Shown here piece after piece: positions 13,625-15,646 of a stretch of DNA of 15,646 nt. A model generated the notes under the pieces. That model was not told where the DNA came from, made no database searches, and was given only the letters and a program-made list of their open reading frames with translations. The position numbers and the translations under genes were made by a program. The DNA comes from JAABPW01 sp037132275 (GTDB taxonomy: Bacteria; Verrucomicrobiota; Kiritimatiellia; CAIKKV01; CAITUY01). The stretch is from the NCBI GenBank assembly GCA_037132275.1, contig JBAXPK010000054.1, forward strand, positions 1 through 15,646, read 5' to 3'. Position 1 is the first letter of the stretch; every line of letters starts with the position of its first letter.

Positions 13625-15223
13625 TTATTTCAGGTTCCACCGGAAGGTTTCAGTGGTGCCTTTGTCCCAGCCATCCCAGAGATAGGCGTCCTGCTTGCCG
13701 TCGGCAATTACCCGAAATGCGTATCGTGCCTGTTCCTCGTAGAATTCACAGAAACTGCCCGTACGGTTCATGGCGCCATGCACCTCGTAGGCCTCGGCGG
13801 GGCAGGGGGAGCCGCAGAAATGGCGGATGGCGCACCGGCGGCAGGGCTCGATATCTTCCACCCGCCGCCCGGTCACGGCGCGAAAGGCGTCGCTTTGGAG
13901 CACGGTATCGATTGAATCCTTAAACACGTTGCCCCCTTTGAAAGCGGGCAACCCAATGAACTCGCTACAGGGGAAAAGGTCACCGCTTGGATCCATCGCA
14001 AAGAAACAGCGGCCCCCGCCGCACGGTGAAATATCGCACATCAATCGCCGGGCGGTGGGCGCCAGAATACTGATGAGGATGTTTGCGAAGTTGGCGACGA
14101 TCAGTTTGCGGCCTGTCTGGCGGTAGATTTCGTAGGTTTTATCCAAAGCTTTAGTGAACGCCTGGGCAGCCTTCGAGTCATCCGGCTTGATGGTGCGGGC
14201 GGCGGGCAGTGTGCATCGGACCACGTTCATCAGGCAGGTGGGAACCTCGTGCTGGTGAAGAAAGTCGGCGATCTCGGCCAGATGGGGAAGATTCCTGTCC
14301 GTCACGGTGCAGATCACGCTCAAACCGGGATAGCCGTGCAGGCGATCCATCGCCTGGACAACGGTCTCGAAGGCCCCGCGTCCATTCCAATCCACGCGGG
14401 TACGGTCGGCGATACGCGGCGTGTGGCCATCCAGGGAAAGGCCGATGCTGATGTTGCGTGAGGTCAGGAACTGAATGGCCTCTTCATCCAGCAGGGTGGC
14501 GTTGGTTTGGATGCCAAAGCGGAATTGGTCCCCGTACCGTTTGATCGCGTTAAAGACGACGGTTTTGTTAAGCAGGGGCTCGGCGCCGTGGAACACGACT
14601 TGGGGTCGGGAGTTTTTGGGGAGTGTGGTGCGGTAATAGACTTGGAGTTTGTCCAGCGCCGCAAACATCCGTTCCTCGCACATGTGGTCGCCATTCTGGC
14701 GCATGTCCTGGGGAATATAACAATACTGGCAATTCAAATTGCATCGTGTGGTCGGGTTGACGTAGACGGCATTGGGTTTCAGCCCGAACCGCAACCTCTG
14801 CATTTCGCTGGCAAACTCGCGGGATTTCCGGCGATAGGTGGCCAGGAAGCGGGCATCCCCGATGACCGTGGACAGGTCGGCTTTGGGAACCAGCGACCAG
14901 AATGCGGTGTCCGGATCGACCAAAGCCAGATAGTCGGCATGACCGATGTCGACCGGGTGGAGGGAGGGCCCGGTGCCGCTGTTCAGGTAGCGGCCCCGCG
15001 AGGGAACCGCCGCCTGAACAGACGGGTTTACTTGCTCTTTTTGGCGGTTGGCTGCATCAGGATGTAATGCGACAGCCCCGCCCCTGTGGGACGGCATTTC
15101 CGCCGTGTGGCGATGATGCCTTTTTGGGTTTTGCTTTTCATGTGTTTGACCTGCTCCTTTCTGTTGTTTTGGGGTTGTTGTGCTTGCTGAATGGTTGACC
15201 GAGACTCGAGATGTGCGTTTCAT
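13625..15223 (-). CDS. cbpB: Radical SAM/SPASM peptide maturase, CbpB type (start unresolved)
   Basis: The frame is 532 codons from the ATG at 15223, which has AAGGA nine bases upstream, but roughly the first 65 codons overlap the peptide gene out of frame and look non-protein. Recognisable sequence begins near HPVDIGHADYLAL (residue 89 on). The radical SAM motif CNLNCQYC has Cys161, Cys165 and Cys168; GAEP is at 213-216. The C-terminal SPASM region has Cys396, Cys401, Cys406, Cys419, Cys461, Cys464, Cys470, Cys474 and Cys492, enough for two auxiliary iron-sulfur clusters. Such enzymes install crosslinks or epimerise residues in ribosomal peptides. Position directly after a B12 riboswitch and a short GLSHYILM peptide is how I recognise the CbpB family. 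After the peptide stop the frame has no ATG or GTG until too late, only CTG 14986 and TTG 14923. Confidence 0.85.
   Translation of the reverse strand: MKRTSRVSVNHSASTTTPKQQKGAGQTHEKQNPKRHHRHTAEMPSHRGGAVALHPDAANRQKEQVNPSVQAAVPSRGRYLNSGTGPSLHPVDIGHADYLALVDPDTAFWSLVPKADLSTVIGDARFLATYRRKSREFASEMQRLRFGLKPNAVYVNPTTRCNLNCQYCYIPQDMRQNGDHMCEERMFAALDKLQVYYRTTLPKNSRPQVVFHGAEPLLNKTVVFNAIKRYGDQFRFGIQTNATLLDEEAIQFLTSRNISIGLSLDGHTPRIADRTRVDWNGRGAFETVVQAMDRLHGYPGLSVICTVTDRNLPHLAEIADFLHQHEVPTCLMNVVRCTLPAARTIKPDDSKAAQAFTKALDKTYEIYRQTGRKLIVANFANILISILAPTARRLMCDISPCGGGRCFFAMDPSGDLFPCSEFIGLPAFKGGNVFKDSIDTVLQSDAFRAVTGRRVEDIEPCRRCAIRHFCGSPCPAEAYEVHGAMNRTGSFCEFYEEQARYAFRVIADGKQDAYLWDGWDKGTTETFRWNLK
14979..15021 (-). 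other. Strong RNA hairpin just after the peptide gene
   Basis: On the minus strand CTGTTCAGG pairs perfectly with CCTGAACAG (9 bp), extended inward by CGGC/GCCG with a three-base bulge around a GC-rich loop. It starts six bases after the peptide stop codon and has no T-run, so it is not a terminator. Hairpins in this place often protect the peptide mRNA or lower expression of the maturase relative to its precursor. Confidence 0.6.
15028..15141 (-). CDS. cbpA: Predicted radical SAM-modified peptide precursor, CbpA type
   Basis: A 37-residue peptide is encoded directly upstream of the radical SAM/SPASM gene. It has a lysine-rich head (MKSKTQKG), then IIATRRK, the core-like block CRPTGAGLSHYILM with the single Cys16, and a short basic tail ending KKSK. 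A ribosome site AAAGGAG lies 12 bases before the ATG. The block GAGLSHYIL after a lone Cys is what I remember of the CbpA family of precursors found next to CbpB and after cobalamin riboswitches. I cannot search to confirm it. It is too short for most gene callers and is masked by the out-of-frame extension of the maturase. The maturase probably modifies residues in this block (Cys, Ser, His, Tyr). The role of the product is unknown; the B12 control suggests cobalamin or cobalt economy. Confidence 0.72.
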   Translation of the reverse strand: MKSKTQKGIIATRRKCRPTGAGLSHYILMQPTAKKSK

Positions 15224-15265
15224 TTACAGCGATCCTTGTCGTTGTGCCGCATTCGGGTAGGCCGC

Positions 15266-15317
15266 CAAAACGAAAAAGGTTTCGGCGGGCTGCCCATGCA
15301 ACCTTCCGAAACCTTTT
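15266..15317 (-). terminator. Riboswitch expression-platform terminator
   Basis: On the minus strand a 12-bp perfect stem (AAAAGGTTTCGG with CCGAAACCTTTT) closes a 20-base loop and runs into TTCGTTTT. It lies 21 bases after the riboswitch aptamer and about 125 bases before the peptide start. Its strength and place imply premature termination when the aptamer binds cobalamin, so the peptide operon should be on at low B12. Confidence 0.85.
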
Positions 15318-15338
15318 ACCATCAGGCTTCACGTATTT

Positions 15339-15514
15339 CGCGTTCCGCAGGTCTTCTGACTTCCGGATCGTTCCGGATGTGACGCCCTTCCCGCGCGAGT
15401 CGCTCCTGGAGCGATCACGCCAGTGGATGAGGTTTCCCTCCTGTCACATCCAGTCCCCGGTTACAGCGACGGGATCGTCACGGAATTTAACCGTGTTCCG
15501 AGATGCTGAACGCG
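15339..15514 (-). promoter_or_regulatory. Cobalamin (AdoCbl-class) riboswitch
   Basis: Read on the minus strand, the aptamer shows the B12-box elements in order: GGTTAAATTCCGTGACG, then CCCGTCGCTGTAACCGGGGA, CATCCACTGG, GCGGGAAGGGCG, and GGAAGTCAGAAGACCTGC. The P1 arms CGCGTTC (15508-15514) and GAACGCG (15339-15345) close it. The first box reads GGTTAAATTCC rather than the commoner GGTGAAATTCC. A terminator follows, so control is probably at transcription, with ligand turning the downstream peptide and maturase genes off. It is the strongest non-coding call in the window. Confidence 0.95.
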
Positions 15515-15645
15515 TGTTCTTTTTGTTGGGCGCAATTAGTGCCATTCGGGGGCGCTTGTGTCAATCTGAAATGTTTCAGATCCCGAGTTCCTTCCTCGAG
15601 TACGACCTTGGCGGCGCGCGTGGAGGCGTTGCCGTCACCGAGAAG
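15487..15645 (-). CDS. 3' end of a gene cut by the right edge (possibly UDP-GlcNAc 2-epimerase-like)
   Basis: One minus frame is open from the edge to a TAA at 15487. It reads LLGDGNASTRAAKVVLEEGTRD at the edge (given here only as a landmark: GDGNAS then a helix), which resembles the GDGxASxRI...L ending of non-hydrolysing UDP-N-acetylglucosamine 2-epimerases. After about 25 residues the sequence becomes non-committal and runs over the promoter and the first part of the riboswitch, so the last 25 residues may be a short read-on rather than conserved protein. The family is tentative. Confidence 0.4.
   Translation of the reverse strand, partial: LLGDGNASTRAAKVVLEEGTRDLKHFRLTQAPPNGTNCAQQKEHAFSISEHG
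15535..15564 (-). promoter_or_regulatory. Promoter of the riboswitch-peptide operon
   Basis: On the minus strand a consensus -35 TTGACA (15559-15564) is followed after 18 bases by ACTAAT (15535-15540), which matches four of six positions of a -10. Transcription would start around 15527, some 14 bases before the riboswitch P1. An 18-bp palindrome abuts the -35. Confidence 0.5.
15564..15581. repeat. Perfect 18-bp palindrome next to the -35
   Basis: ATCTGAAA-TG-TTTCAGAT is an inverted repeat with 8-bp arms and a two-base centre, sharing one base with the -35 TTGACA. The loop is too small and no T-run follows, so a protein operator is likelier than a terminator. It could add a second layer of control on the B12-regulated operon. 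Confidence 0.5.
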
Positions 15646-15646
15646 G

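Noticed and set aside
15029..15223. First 65 codons of the long maturase frame as real protein
   Set aside because: They overlap the peptide gene out of frame, are rich in Thr/Gln/His/Lys without any domain character, and recognisable family sequence starts only near residue 89. The frame is kept in the feature because no better start can be proven.
1..15646. CRISPR arrays, tRNA or rRNA genes, insertion sequences, phage genes
   Set aside because: No regularly spaced repeats, cloverleaf ends, transposase motifs or phage structural genes were found on either strand.

Overview
The window looks like a mid-GC (roughly 50-60 %) chromosome segment of a Gram-negative, probably anaerobic or facultative bacterium. 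Support is a DUF3108 envelope protein with a signal peptide, a UDP-xylose synthase, two radical SAM enzymes, a cobalamin riboswitch and Shine-Dalgarno-led compact operons. A PVC-group or deltaproteobacterial-type host would fit, but the sequence alone does not settle it.

Left part (1-3960): a possible gene 3' end at the left edge; a structured non-coding stretch ending in a rho-independent terminator; a 70-residue two-helix membrane protein on the minus strand; an Old Yellow Enzyme reductase on plus; a polysaccharide pyruvyl transferase-family gene on minus whose stop codon overlaps that of the reductase; a gene-free stretch of about 560 bases; and a YaiI/YqxD (DUF188) gene on plus.

Middle (3961-8712, all minus): a TetR-type regulator, then a tight three-gene set. 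The set is a lysine 2,3-aminomutase-like radical SAM enzyme, a D-Ala-D-Ala-ligase-like ATP-grasp enzyme, and an ATP-grasp/GNAT fusion (gaps of 8 and -4 bases). The aminomutase keeps both aspartates known to read the lysine side chain. The set may therefore make beta-lysine, ligate it into a small peptide or amide, and N-acetylate it. This pathway is inferred, not known.

Right part (8810-15646, all minus): a promoter, a complete cobalamin riboswitch and a strong intrinsic terminator precede a 37-codon peptide gene and a radical SAM/SPASM enzyme. I recognise this pair as the CbpA/CbpB type of predicted RiPP system. Co-directional genes follow closely: DUF3108 protein, a multi-receiver/degenerate GGDEF protein, UDP-xylose synthase, pterin-4a-carbinolamine dehydratase and a GrpB-family protein, closed by a small terminator. 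The peptide plus maturase under B12 control is the most interesting system here. Its product and function are unknown, and its maturase has no ordinary start codon clear of the peptide gene. The extreme right edge holds the probable 3' end of a further minus-strand gene, possibly UDP-GlcNAc 2-epimerase-like.
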